Positions 7,756 to 16,417 of a DNA stretch of 36,910 nt are shown in pieces (position 1 is the stretch's first letter; every line of letters begins with the position of its first letter). Where the stretch lies: assembly GCA_019312835.1 (NCBI GenBank), contig JAFDCJ010000014.1:1-36910 (forward strand), given 5' to 3'. Source of the DNA: Deltaproteobacteria bacterium (lineage in GTDB: Bacteria; Desulfobacterota; Desulfobacteria; Desulfobacterales; JAFDCJ01). The notes under the pieces are model-generated. The model was not told where the DNA came from. It was given only the letters and a program-made list of their open reading frames with translations, and ran no database searches. The position numbers were made by a program, and so were the translations under genes.

Positions 7756-8903
7756 GCCTTGGTCATCACATCCAGATTGGTTTGCATACCGGCTTCCATC
7801 AGTTTCGCGGGGTCTTCGACCCTGCTTTCTTTCAGTCTGTCATAGTTGGGCTCGAATCCAAGGCCTGGTTTATCGGGTATCTTTACCTGGTTGTTTTCAG
7901 GCCCTGGCGATCCCATGAAAAATTGTTGGCCGGCCTGCCACATTCCCCAATGAAATTCAGCCCACATGCCATTCATACAGCCGGCCATCGTGTGCATGTT
8001 GAATATCGGCCAGCCGCCGCCGTTGGCGATCGGAAGATTGTAGACCTGGGCCAGATGGGCCGCTTTCTGGGACTCGGTGTAGCCGCCGTTGTAGCAGCAA
8101 TTCGGCTGTAGAATGTCAATGGCTTCGTTCTCGACCAATTCGCGAATCCGCCAGCGGTGGCCTTCCATCTGGCCGGCGGCAATCGGGATGCTGGTTCGAC
8201 GTCGAAGGTCTGCCAGCGCCCGGGCATCGTTTTGATGCAGCGGCTCCTCGAACCATGTCAGATTTAAATCCTCGATTTTGCGGCAAAGCAACCGCGCCTC
8301 CAGCGGCGTGAATCGATAGTTGGCATCGATCATCAGGTCGATATCGTCACCGACGGCTTCGCGCACCAGGCGAATCCGCATTGCATCTTCCCGCCAGCCG
8401 CCCTTGTCACACGCAACCACCATCTTGAGGCGGGTATTTCCCTCCGCGACAAATTTTTTGGCATACTCGACGAGTTGATCCCGATCGAAAAAAGGGTAAC
8501 CGAAGGTGATATAGGTGCCGGCCCAATCGCGGTATCCCCCCAGCAGTTGGGCAATGGAGCGGCCGGCTTCCTTGCCTTTGATATCCCACAAGGCGATATC
8601 AAGGGCGGCCAGGGCGTTTGAGATCACACCGGTATAGGCACGCGGGTTCAGCGTCCACCAGATCTTTTCATGGATTGCCTCGGTATTGCGCGGATCCATG
8701 CCTCTTATGGCAGGCAGGATATCGTGTCTCAGGGCCATAACGATGGACCACGGCAAAAATGCGCCTGTTACGCCACAGCCCTTATAGCCTTCATCGGTTT
8801 CAACTTCGCAAAACGTAAAAACGCGATGCTCGAGGGGTTTGTCGATCATCGGCAGGTAAACCGGATACTGATGAACACTTGCTGTAAGATTCTTAATTTT
8901 CAT
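7752..8903 (-). CDS. mandelate racemase/muconate lactonizing enzyme-like protein (enolase superfamily)
   Basis: A 383-residue enzyme of the enolase superfamily, which abstracts the alpha-proton of carboxylate substrates, often in sugar-acid dehydration. I start it at ATG 8903, which follows AAAGGTGG, not the in-frame ATG 24 bases upstream. The N-terminal capping domain covers about 1-125 and the barrel 130-370. Visible landmarks are Lys160 (RLKMVV), metal ligands Asp193 (MIDAN) and Glu219/220 (WFEEP), and His304. The third metal position, usually Glu in an A-G-E motif, is Gln245 (AAGQMEG), and the QPD motif is QPN (Asn268). The substrate cannot be assigned. It is divergent from the PEP-mutase-like gene at 9108, and the two may share a pathway. 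Confidence 0.85.
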   Translation of the reverse strand: MKIKNLTASVHQYPVYLPMIDKPLEHRVFTFCEVETDEGYKGCGVTGAFLPWSIVMALRHDILPAIRGMDPRNTEAIHEKIWWTLNPRAYTGVISNALAALDIALWDIKGKEAGRSIAQLLGGYRDWAGTYITFGYPFFDRDQLVEYAKKFVAEGNTRLKMVVACDKGGWREDAMRIRLVREAVGDDIDLMIDANYRFTPLEARLLCRKIEDLNLTWFEEPLHQNDARALADLRRRTSIPIAAGQMEGHRWRIRELVENEAIDILQPNCCYNGGYTESQKAAHLAQVYNLPIANGGGWPIFNMHTMAGCMNGMWAEFHWGMWQAGQQFFMGSPGPENNQVKIPDKPGLGFEPNYDRLKESRVEDPAKLMEAGMQTNLDVMTKA

Positions 8904-9036
8904 TGATACCACCTTTTTCCAGAGCAAACGGGCTGCAACCCGGCCGGTTTAAAAGATTGGAACGTGCGTTTTTCTGGTGCAAATATAGGGAGCCTGGTTA
9001 TGGGTGTCAATACAGCATATTGCAACCGCGCGGGTG

Positions 9037-9065
9037 TTGACTCCCAGGGGGCGGCTCGCTATACT
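9037..9065 (+). promoter_or_regulatory. sigma-70-type promoter for gene at 9108
   Basis: TTGACT (9037-9042), exactly 17 bases, then TATACT (9060-9065). Transcription would start near 9072, giving a leader of about 35 bases that includes the TGGAGG ribosome site. Confidence 0.65.
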
Positions 9066-9107
9066 CGCGCCGGATAAAGACACGTTTCCTAACAACTGGA
9101 GGAAAAG

Positions 9108-10013
9108 ATGGCCAAACAAAGCGCCACCTCAAAATTGCGCGCCCTTTTGAAGAGAGGAAAATTTATATACATGCCTGCCGTCATCGACCCGCTGGGGGGG
9201 CGCGTTGCGGAGCGAAACGGCGTTAAAGCCGTCTATGCGGGCGGGTATGCAACCGGCAGTTCCCTAGCCGTAACCGAACCGCTGCTCACGATGACCGAAC
9301 AGGTCGATTTTGCGAAAAGAATTGCCAGCGCTTGTTCCATTCCCATGATTTGTGATGCCGGCGCAGGCTTTGGCGAGCCGCTGCATGCCATGCGGACGGT
9401 TCGCGAATTTATTCGCGCGGGGATTGCAGGTATTCACATCGAGGATCAACTTTACCCCAAGCGGGCGCATTATCATAAATACGTGGCCCATACCATTGCG
9501 GTGAAAGAATTTGTCGATAAAATTGAAATGGCCTGCCGGGCCCGTGATGCCATCGATAAAAAATTTGTTATGATCGCCCGCTCCGATACCTGCAGATTTG
9601 AAGGTCTGGGTGAGGCGATCAACCGGATAAACAGGGCCGCGGATGTCGGTGCGGATCTTGGTCTGGTTTTCCCGTGCAATCACAAAGAGGCGCTGGCCGC
9701 CCCCACAAAATCCAAGCTGCCGCTCATCTGGGTGCAGAGTCGCGGCAACCGTGATGGAAGGCCACTTTACAGTAATAAACAACTCCAGGAAATGGGCTAT
9801 ATCGGCTGCATCGACGCCCAGATCCATATCGGCATTTCCTACTATTATCTGGACAAGGCCTTGAGGGAAATAAAACGCAGCGGTAAGTACAGCGGCCTTA
9901 CCGAAGACCAATGGGTTCAGACTCGACAGCAGATAGAAGACCTGTGTGATCTTGAAGAATATTATGCCGTCGAGGAAGATACGGTCGAAGAGAAAAAATG
10001 GGGCAGGCGATAA
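9108..10013 (+). CDS. isocitrate lyase/PEP mutase superfamily protein with altered active site
   Basis: A 301-residue barrel protein of the ICL/PEPM superfamily, whose members cleave or form C-C or P-C bonds of 2-oxo and hydroxy acids (2-methylisocitrate lyase, oxaloacetate decarboxylase, PEP mutase). It starts at ATG 9108 behind GGAGG. Conserved landmarks are the Y-A-G-G-Y-A segment (43-48), Asp83, HIEDQ (110-114, Glu112) and PKR (117-119). Two hallmarks differ: the D-A-D-T-G metal motif reads DAGAG (83-87), losing one Asp, and the K-R-C-G-H loop reads KRAHYH (118-123), losing the lyase cysteine. So it is probably not a methylisocitrate lyase. It has its own promoter and lies back to back with an enolase-superfamily gene. 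The C-terminus is rich in acidic residues. Confidence 0.85.
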   Translation: MAKQSATSKLRALLKRGKFIYMPAVIDPLGGRVAERNGVKAVYAGGYATGSSLAVTEPLLTMTEQVDFAKRIASACSIPMICDAGAGFGEPLHAMRTVREFIRAGIAGIHIEDQLYPKRAHYHKYVAHTIAVKEFVDKIEMACRARDAIDKKFVMIARSDTCRFEGLGEAINRINRAADVGADLGLVFPCNHKEALAAPTKSKLPLIWVQSRGNRDGRPLYSNKQLQEMGYIGCIDAQIHIGISYYYLDKALREIKRSGKYSGLTEDQWVQTRQQIEDLCDLEEYYAVEEDTVEEKKWGRR

Positions 10014-10023
10014 CACCTGGCCT

Positions 10024-10053
10024 CTAAAAGGTCCGGCGTTTAGGCACCTTTAG
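10024..10053. terminator. possible bidirectional terminator hairpin
   Basis: CTAAAAGGT (10024-10032) pairs with ACCTTTAG (10046-10053) with one bulged A, between two convergent genes. It lacks a long T run. Confidence 0.4.
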
Positions 10054-10059
10054 TTGAGC

Positions 10060-11265
10060 CTATTGACCCGGGGGCGATGGCGAATCTTTGGTCACTGCAA
10101 CATGCAATACAACTATTGCTGCCAGACCATAAATGGCTGCTGCTAAAATAAACACACTGCGCACCCCCAGCCACATCGCAAACACGGCTGCCAGCAAAGG
10201 GGCAACGCTGCGGCCGGCTGCCGTTATGCTGGCATTTAGCCCATAGGTAGCACCCTGAGTTCCGGCCGGCAGCTGCAAATTCATCAGCGCACCAATGGTT
10301 GGCAGTATCCCGCCATATGCAAACCCCGTCAAAGCTTGAAGCAGAATCAGCTGCCAGGTGGCGTCAACAAGGGCCTGGGGGAGATATAAGCCAATGGATG
10401 CCACCAGGGAAAACAATAAAATTCTCAAATGACCGATACGATCACCGATACGCCCCAGCCAGACGGCACTGATGGAGCCGGTAACCGCGTTGATTCCCAT
10501 CATCAAACCGGTCGCCACCGCCGCTCCCGAGGCTGATTGCATCAGCTCCATGACAAACAGAGCCGCAATGGGAAAAAACAGCATCCGTCCGGTGGTCTGT
10601 AAAAAGGTCACACCGTAAAGACTGAGCATATTCGGTGCCGAGAGCAAGCCGCGAAAACTTTCCAAAACCGATTGGCGTTTATCCGTGACGGCAGGCCTGA
10701 AATCTTCCCGAACCCACAAAATGGTTGCAAAGCCCGAAAGCGCCAGAAGGCTGCCGGTGATCCAGAAACACTCCCGAAAGCCAAACGTATCGCCGATAAC
10801 GCCACCAATCAAAGGCCCGATCGCAACACCGATCCATGTGCCTGTTTGCAGCAAACCAATGGATTCACCGGAATGTTCCCTGGGAGTTGCGGACGCCACC
10901 AGTGCGGTTGCAGCCGGGATGGTGCCTGTCACCAGTCCCTGCAATGCCCTGAGCAATGTCAGCTGCTCGGCACTATTGACAAACCCCATCAAGGCAATCA
11001 GGACCGCTCCGCCCAGGGTGGCCCGAATGAGCATAAGTTTGCGGCCATAACGATCGGCCACCGCCCCCCACAGGGGTGCTGAGATCATCATCGTAATGGC
11101 CTGGGCGGAAAAAACCATCCCAGACCAAAATTCGATGGTTCCCCAGGTTCCGACCCCCAGCTCCTTGATGTATAGCGGCAGAAACGGCAGGACCATACTG
11201 AATCCGACCATTGAAAGCATTTGGGCACTAAACAGCACGTATAAATTTCTTCGCCAAATCAGCAT
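10060..11265 (-). CDS. MFS transporter, drug/metabolite exporter type
   Basis: A 401-residue protein with about twelve hydrophobic helices, of the major facilitator superfamily. The loop between helices 2 and 3 carries the family signature G-x-x-x-D-R-x-G-R-K (GAVADRYGRKLM), and the second half repeats it as GRIGDRIGHLR. A helix-5 segment with G-x-x-x-G-P-x-x-G-G (GVAIGPLIGG) is the antiporter motif C of proton-driven exporters such as TetA-type pumps. This supports efflux rather than uptake; the substrate is unknown. I take ATG 11265 as the start; an in-frame TTG nine bases upstream is possible, and neither has a clear ribosome site. It converges on the PEP-mutase-like gene with only 46 bases between them. 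Confidence 0.88.
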   Translation of the reverse strand: MLIWRRNLYVLFSAQMLSMVGFSMVLPFLPLYIKELGVGTWGTIEFWSGMVFSAQAITMMISAPLWGAVADRYGRKLMLIRATLGGAVLIALMGFVNSAEQLTLLRALQGLVTGTIPAATALVASATPREHSGESIGLLQTGTWIGVAIGPLIGGVIGDTFGFRECFWITGSLLALSGFATILWVREDFRPAVTDKRQSVLESFRGLLSAPNMLSLYGVTFLQTTGRMLFFPIAALFVMELMQSASGAAVATGLMMGINAVTGSISAVWLGRIGDRIGHLRILLFSLVASIGLYLPQALVDATWQLILLQALTGFAYGGILPTIGALMNLQLPAGTQGATYGLNASITAAGRSVAPLLAAVFAMWLGVRSVFILAAAIYGLAAIVVLHVAVTKDSPSPPGQ

Positions 11266-11623
11266 CTGCAACAATTCATCTAGTAATTATTATTGGTTGA
11301 GCAGTAAAGAAACGCACTATAATATTTTCATATAAGCGAAAGCAATTACAAAATAAAGCGATCCTGCAAAAAGCCGCGAACCGCTTCCGTTGCGGGCAGG
11401 CCGGGGTGTCCTTGTGGTCAGCATCCGCCCTGCTAATTTGCAGTTTCAGCAAATTTGCGCTAATGATTGGCCGGGAGGATAGTGGTTTGTCCAATTACAA
11501 GTCGACAAGGTTTTTCTGATTAACCCTTTCGATCAGGTTGACCTCAGGGATACACCTGGCGGCCGAGGAAGCAAATAAAGGGTCAACTCTCGGCGGATGT
11601 ATTTAACACAAGCAAGCGAGTAA
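11266..11623. other. intergenic, no gene seen
   Basis: No supported gene. The sequence is of mixed composition, and the short minus-strand frame at 11276-11494 has no domain or ribosome site. The region separates the MFS gene from a decayed gene. Confidence 0.45.
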
Positions 11624-12312
11624 ACCCGAATAGGAGGAATTCCGACGGCTCCGCATAATGACTACCCCAAATTTGAACGGCCATGTTTCTTTGCGGGAAT
11701 GATATTAAGCGCTGAGGATTTTCAAGCCGAGCAGCAATACCATGACAACAAACGTCGAATGCATAACCGCTGTCTGCATGGGTGCCGGGTGGCTTGTGGT
11801 CTTGAGGTCGATTTGCACAAAAATACGGTTTACATAGAGCCGGGAATGGCACTTGATTGTCATGGTAATGAAATTGTTGTATCCGGGCCGGCCGAGATAT
11901 CTCTGCCGTCTAGAAAGAGCCGCTTTTTTCTGACAATTGCCTATTCTGAAACTGCCACCAGGCCTGGGCCGGGGTTTTCGTGCGATCATGATTCCGAGAA
12001 ATTAGAATTTTCGCGCATCCAAGAGTCTTTTAAACTCGGTTGGACGGCAAGGGATCCCCTCGCGGATCACAATTGCCAGAAGGGCGCCTGGGTCACCTGC
12101 GGCCGATCCCATCCCATTGCCATCGCCAAATTTGTTTTCAGGCGTCGAACCTTAAGGCTCAGCAGGTCCTTTGAAGCGCAAATCAGCCGGGGACGGCAAT
12201 TCGGGTGATGGTATTTCACGCCGTCGCCTCGGGTCGAATCAATTGGCTCGTACAGGACCATACGGACCATCATGGCGAATTCCGACGCTTCGATCGTTTT
12301 CAATTCAACTAA
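11624..12312 (+). pseudogene. broken gene related to contractile-injection/baseplate-locus protein
   Basis: The longest intact frame (from ATG 11699 to 12208) contains a conserved pattern that I know from proteins in extracellular contractile injection and phage-tail-like loci: SAEDFQAEQQYH, HNRCLHG, CGLEV, EPGMALDCHGNEIVV, then a Cys-rich C-terminal half. The same frame continues upstream of that ATG with family-like sequence (PKFERPCFFAGM), but no start codon follows the AGGAGG at 11632-11637. The only nearby ATG (11658) is in another frame and stops after 14 codons. At the 3' end, after the stop at 12206-12208, gene-like sequence continues in the -1 frame to 12312 (INWLVQDH, HHGEFRRFDRF). 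Lost start plus a 3' frameshift point to a pseudogene, or to sequence errors. No other injection-system gene is nearby. Confidence 0.6.
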
Positions 12313-12352
12313 ACCACAACCTTAATTGTGAAGGTGTGAAAGGAGAAAAAAA

Positions 12353-13378
12353 ATGGCTAGAACCAAAAGGATGTTTATCAGCGATATCCATCTGAGTTCA
12401 TTGGAGCGGTACAACGCTGCCGATGCGATGAAAAGAGCCCGCTTTGTTCCTCAAAAACACAAAGCCCGGCTGGTGAATTTTCTGAACAAATCAGTCCTGG
12501 AAAAAGAAAGCGAGATAAAGGATCTGGTCCTGGCGGGTGATATTTTTGATGACTGGGTCTGTCCGCCCGATGAAGCGCCACCGACTTTTCAGGGAATTTT
12601 CGACGCCAATCCCGAGATTATGGCAGCCCTGAGGGCCATCGCCCAAAGTCGCATCAACCTGTATTACCTGCCGGGAAATCATGATTACAGCCTAAAAAAA
12701 GCAGCCCTTCAATCCGCAATCCCGGGAGCAATTTTTCAAAAAGTGTATGATGACAGCCAGCTGAAGCTGCACGCCGAACATGGCAACAACCATGTTCTGT
12801 TTAATAAATCCTATTCGATGATCGCCGGGGGGCGTCCGATCGGCTATTTCATCACACGTCTTGTCGAGCATCTGGGCGGTTACGTGAGTCGGTTTCATGA
12901 TCTTATTTCGTATTCCGATGACGTGATCAAACTGGTCGCGGGCAAATCAAACTTTTTTGCTTTGCTGATTCAAGCGCTGGCAGACAGGGCCGGTGTCAAA
13001 GAAATCGTCATGAATTCAATGGGACGCAAGCTTACAATCAAAGAAATAAAAAAGATGTACAAACCGCTTGCCGACAAGCACGCGCCCATCGAAGCCTTGA
13101 CGAAAATGGCGCTTGAGGGCGAGCTGGAACCTGTCGGCGACCGTCTGTGCCAAAAAAGGGGCTATAAAACGGTGATCTTCGGCCATACCCACAAAGCCAA
13201 AATCGACAGAGATTCCTTTCTCGTTGCCGATCGGATCTACGCGAATGCGGGTTGTTGGAGCCAAAAAAAGGCCCACTGCGTTATCGTAGACCGAACCGAG
13301 AAAGGGAACACGTCGGTCAAGCTTTGCCGGGTGGAAAACTCCGGGCGGCCGGTGGTGGTCGATAAGGAGAAGACCTAA
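12353..13378 (+). CDS. calcineurin-like metallophosphoesterase (LpxH-like fold)
   Basis: A 341-residue two-metal phosphoesterase. The start at ATG 12353 has AAAGGAG at 12340. All metal-binding motifs are present: D-x-H (Asp11, His13 in FISDIHL), GDIFDDW (Asp63), GNHDY (Asn109, His110), AEHGN (His143) and GHTHK (277-280). The order and spacing resemble UDP-2,3-diacylglucosamine hydrolase LpxH and relatives, but it is about 100 residues longer than LpxH. The extra part is a helical insert at about residues 150-265 between the AEHGN and GHTH motifs. The substrate is therefore uncertain: lipid-A precursor, nucleotide or another phosphodiester. No signal peptide, so cytoplasmic. It is preceded by the decayed gene and convergent with the LeuA-like gene. 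Confidence 0.88.
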   Translation: MARTKRMFISDIHLSSLERYNAADAMKRARFVPQKHKARLVNFLNKSVLEKESEIKDLVLAGDIFDDWVCPPDEAPPTFQGIFDANPEIMAALRAIAQSRINLYYLPGNHDYSLKKAALQSAIPGAIFQKVYDDSQLKLHAEHGNNHVLFNKSYSMIAGGRPIGYFITRLVEHLGGYVSRFHDLISYSDDVIKLVAGKSNFFALLIQALADRAGVKEIVMNSMGRKLTIKEIKKMYKPLADKHAPIEALTKMALEGELEPVGDRLCQKRGYKTVIFGHTHKAKIDRDSFLVADRIYANAGCWSQKKAHCVIVDRTEKGNTSVKLCRVENSGRPVVVDKEKT

Positions 13379-13392
13379 GGTGGCGGCTGTTT

Positions 13393-14601
13393 TCAGCCTT
13401 TCTGGCGGTCCACGATGGCCTTGAATTCTGCGAGGGTCAGCAGGGCGCGTTTTTCAGCCCCTTGCTGTTTGACTGCTTTTAAAATTTTCGTCACCGTATC
13501 GTCGTTGACGTTTTCGATACCCAGCTTTTCAAGGGTATAGGTAATGGACGCCTTGCCGCTTTTTTTGCCGAGGACCACTTCGCCCTCCCGGCCGAAGAAC
13601 TGCGGGGCGGTGGCGAACATGGCCAGGGGATTTTTCATGACCAGGTCAACGCCGATGCCGGATTCCCGGGTATAATTACCCTGGCCGATAACCGGTTTGT
13701 TGGTGGCCGGCTTGACCCCCGAAAGTTCCTCCGCCAGCTTGCAGAGGTCTAAAATTTTGTCAAACTTGTAATTCGTGTCAAAGCCGAGCAGCATCTGCAG
13801 CCCCACCATCAGCTCTTCCAGAGCGGCATTGCCGGTTCTTTCACCGAGGCCACTGATGCATGAATGGACGACTTCGGCGCCGGCTGTAACAGCGGCCAGT
13901 TCGGTGGCAACCCCCATGCCGAAGTCATTGTGGGTGTGGATTTCCACCGGCAGTCCGGTGAGATTTTTGACTTTCCGGACCATATATTTAATGGCCTCCG
14001 GCAGGGCGCAGCCCATCGTATCCACCACACCGACCGAGTCCGGGGGAGACTCGGCCATAATGCGGGTCAAAAGATTGGTCAAATCTTCATCCCGGGCCCG
14101 GGTCGTATCATAGGGGAAGTAGACGGTATAAAGGTTTTTTTCACGCGCATAGTTAATGCAGTCGACGCTTTTGCGCAGGACATCTTCCCAGGTCCAGCCG
14201 AACTGGTACTTTAACTTGGGATAACCGATCGGTATCTCGACGATGACACCGTGGGCACCACAGTCGATGGCCTTGTCGATATCGACGGTCAGGGCCCGGG
14301 CAAAGGTAAATATCTTGGCCTTCAATCCCCGTTTGCTGATGGCTTTGATGGCTTCAAAATCTTCTTCGGAAACAGCCGGCATCCCGGCCTCGATGCGTTC
14401 GACGCCGACATCGTCAAGTGCCTCTGCGATTCTGACTTTGTCATCCTTCCTGAACACCACACCGGGTGTCTGCTCCCCATCTCTTAGAGTGGCATCATGG
14501 ATCTCAACCTTTTGAGGCAGATCGAATTCCGCGGTTACCTCGTCAGCGTAGTTATAAGGACTTACCCACCACTTGTCTTCCACCAGATATTGTCCGCCCA
14601 T
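13393..14601 (-). CDS. LeuA/homocitrate synthase-like condensing enzyme (DRE-TIM metallolyase)
   Basis: A 402-residue enzyme of the DRE-TIM family (2-isopropylmalate, homocitrate and citramalate synthases, HMG-CoA lyase), which join or split acyl-CoA and 2-oxo acids. The signature D-A-T-L-R-D-G-E-Q (36-44) and the metal motif IHTHND (221-226, His222 and His224) are intact, with GLGERTGNAALEE at 251-263. It has a roughly 30-residue N-terminal extension (KWWVSPYNY) and no C-terminal LeuA regulatory domain, so its length fits homocitrate synthase or citramalate-type enzymes rather than full LeuA. It starts at ATG 14601 behind GGGAG. It lies downstream of the ABC importer operon, separated by a palindromic repeat, and may be part of the same pathway. 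The exact substrates cannot be read from sequence. Confidence 0.85.
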   Translation of the reverse strand: MGGQYLVEDKWWVSPYNYADEVTAEFDLPQKVEIHDATLRDGEQTPGVVFRKDDKVRIAEALDDVGVERIEAGMPAVSEEDFEAIKAISKRGLKAKIFTFARALTVDIDKAIDCGAHGVIVEIPIGYPKLKYQFGWTWEDVLRKSVDCINYAREKNLYTVYFPYDTTRARDEDLTNLLTRIMAESPPDSVGVVDTMGCALPEAIKYMVRKVKNLTGLPVEIHTHNDFGMGVATELAAVTAGAEVVHSCISGLGERTGNAALEELMVGLQMLLGFDTNYKFDKILDLCKLAEELSGVKPATNKPVIGQGNYTRESGIGVDLVMKNPLAMFATAPQFFGREGEVVLGKKSGKASITYTLEKLGIENVNDDTVTKILKAVKQQGAEKRALLTLAEFKAIVDRQKG

Positions 14602-14733
14602 GTTACTTGATCTCCCTGGAAGTATATTTCGAATAGCTTTAATTTTTTGGTATTATAAAAAAGTTATTTTTTAGGGTGACTCCCGCGAGGGAGAGTGTGT
14701 CACGATGAAATAAAACACCAATGTTTCTGTATG

Positions 14734-14812
14734 GTCATTCCGATCTTGACCCGGGATCCAGTATCTTTGGGGTTTGTTACATTCCTGGATGCCGGATCAA
14801 GTCCGGCATGAC
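14734..14812. repeat. palindromic intergenic repeat element
   Basis: Two 28-base arms, 14734-14761 and 14785-14812, are imperfect inverted copies (outer GTCATTCC/GGCATGAC, inner GGATCCAG/CTGGATGC) around a 23-base spacer. Such elements, ending in CATGACGG-like sequence, are widely dispersed between genes in many proteobacteria. It could form a long RNA hairpin between the ABC permease gene and the LeuA-like gene. Confidence 0.7.
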
Positions 14813-14852
14813 GGGCTGAGATTCAGCGTTCCTTTAAACTATGAAACAGCTT

Positions 14853-15608
14853 CTAGTTGCGTGCCGCCGCATAATATTCAAACTTGCGCTCGATCATCCC
14901 GAGCCCCTCGGCAATCAGAAAGGCAAAGAAAAATAGAAACAACAACAGGGCCCACATATGCTCCATTAAAAAATTGCTGGAATACAGCTCGAACAGCCGG
15001 CCGAATCCGACAATGGATACCAGTAGCTGGCCGATGATGACGCCCTTGACGGAGCGGATACATCCGAGGCGAATGCCCGCCAGAATTTCCGGCAACGCCG
15101 CCCAGATATAAATTTTGGTAAACGACTGCCAGCGGTTGGCACCAAATGATTGTGCCATTTCCACCAGGGATGGTGTGATGTTCATCACGCCGGCGCGCGC
15201 GTCCAAAACGATAATCCAGATGGCGAACAACATCGTGGTGAGGATAATGGTTTTGACCCCGAATCCGAACAGCGTCATGAGAATGGGCACCAGCGCCGTC
15301 AACGGGGCACTTAAAAACATATTGACCCACGGCAGCAGCATCCGGTCGGCAAGAACGGAACGTCCCATCAGGATTCCGAGCGGTATACCCGCTGCGATGG
15401 CCAGACCGGTGCCGACGAGAAAACATTTGGCGGTGATCCAGGCCGCCTTCATAAAGGTTGCTGTCGGAATAACCTCAACCATCCGAACAATAATGTCGCT
15501 CAACGGCGGCAAAAGGATGGACAGCTCGAACTGACCGATCAGCTCCCAGATAATGGCCCAAATTATCAAAGAGGTCATCATCGGCAGCTTGATTCCAAAT
15601 AGTCTCAT
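14853..15608 (-). CDS. ABC transporter permease, SsuC/TauC type
   Basis: A 251-residue inner-membrane permease of the nitrate/sulfonate/taurine-type ABC importers, with about six helices. The EAA loop that docks with the ATPase is at about residues 150-170 (EMAQSFGANRWQSFTKIYI, followed by PEILAGIRLG). I start at ATG 15608, which lies 14 bases after the ATPase stop and has AGAGAGA upstream, rather than at an earlier in-frame ATG inside the ATPase gene. It is the second permease of the operon, after the permease at 16414, so the importer probably uses a heterodimer. The C-terminus ends in a helix followed by basic and aromatic residues (RKFEYYAAARN). The palindromic repeat follows it. Confidence 0.88.
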   Translation of the reverse strand: MRLFGIKLPMMTSLIIWAIIWELIGQFELSILLPPLSDIIVRMVEVIPTATFMKAAWITAKCFLVGTGLAIAAGIPLGILMGRSVLADRMLLPWVNMFLSAPLTALVPILMTLFGFGVKTIILTTMLFAIWIIVLDARAGVMNITPSLVEMAQSFGANRWQSFTKIYIWAALPEILAGIRLGCIRSVKGVIIGQLLVSIVGFGRLFELYSSNFLMEHMWALLLFLFFFAFLIAEGLGMIERKFEYYAAARN

Positions 15609-15622
15609 AGTATCTCTCTTCG

Positions 15623-16417
15623 CTATTCCACGTAGGTTCGCAGGCCCTTCCATATACGCTCGACGGTGTCCAGATAGACGGGATCACGCCGGATGGCATC
15701 CGGGGATATGTCCCGGCGGATATCGGGCCTGATGATTTCCGAAACACGGCTGGGCCGCGGCAACAACAGGGCAATGCTCTGGGAAACGTAGACGGCCTCC
15801 TCGATCGAATGGGTGACGAACAGAAAGGTCTTTTGCTGGTTCTGGACCACGCCCAAAAGGTCTTCCTGAAATTTACGGCGGGTCTGTTCATCAACGGCTG
15901 AAAAAGGTTCATCCATCAAGAGAACTTCGGCATCCACGGCCAGGGCCCGGGCCAGCCCCACCCGCTGCCGCATGCCGCCCGAAAGCTCGTGGGGGAAGCG
16001 ATTTTCGAATCCCTTCAACCCCACGTCCGCGATCTGCTTTTCAGCGATGGCCATCCTCGCGGATTTGGCAACCCCCTGCAGCTCAAGGCCGAAGGCAACA
16101 TTGCGGATGACCGTCGCCCAGGGCATCAGGGCAAAGTCCTGAAACACAAAGGCACGCTCCCTGCCCGGACCGGTTACCGGTTTGCCGTTGACTTTCACCG
16201 CACCGGAGGTTGCGGGCAGCAAGCCGGCAATTATCTTCAGCAGGGTGGTCTTCCCGCAACCGGATGGGCCCAACAATGAGGTCAGCTCTCCTTTGGGAAA
16301 ATCAAGCGTCATGTTGTTCAAGGCCTCGACGCCGCCAGGATATATTTTCGTAACATTCTCCACAGATACGGCGACCTCAGCCGCAGAATTTGAATTCGAT
16401 CCAGTGTTGGAACTCAT
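15623..16417 (-). CDS. ABC transporter ATP-binding protein, SsuB/TauB type
   Basis: A 264-residue ATPase powering the importer. It has Walker A GPSGCGKTT (50-58), a Q-loop (VFQDFALMPW, about 92-101), signature LSGGMRQRVGLARAL (about 144-158), Walker B LLMDEPFSAVD and the switch histidine in VTHSIEEA. These features, and the -ALMPW- Q-loop, fit the sulfonate/nitrate/taurine class. Its ATG overlaps the stop of the upstream permease by four bases (ATGA at 16414-16417), which indicates translational coupling. A polar 15-residue N-terminal extension rich in Ser and Asn precedes the ABC fold. The substrate is set by the binding protein at 17334. Confidence 0.92.
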   Translation of the reverse strand: MSSNTGSNSNSAAEVAVSVENVTKIYPGGVEALNNMTLDFPKGELTSLLGPSGCGKTTLLKIIAGLLPATSGAVKVNGKPVTGPGRERAFVFQDFALMPWATVIRNVAFGLELQGVAKSARMAIAEKQIADVGLKGFENRFPHELSGGMRQRVGLARALAVDAEVLLMDEPFSAVDEQTRRKFQEDLLGVVQNQQKTFLFVTHSIEEAVYVSQSIALLLPRPSRVSEIIRPDIRRDISPDAIRRDPVYLDTVERIWKGLRTYVE

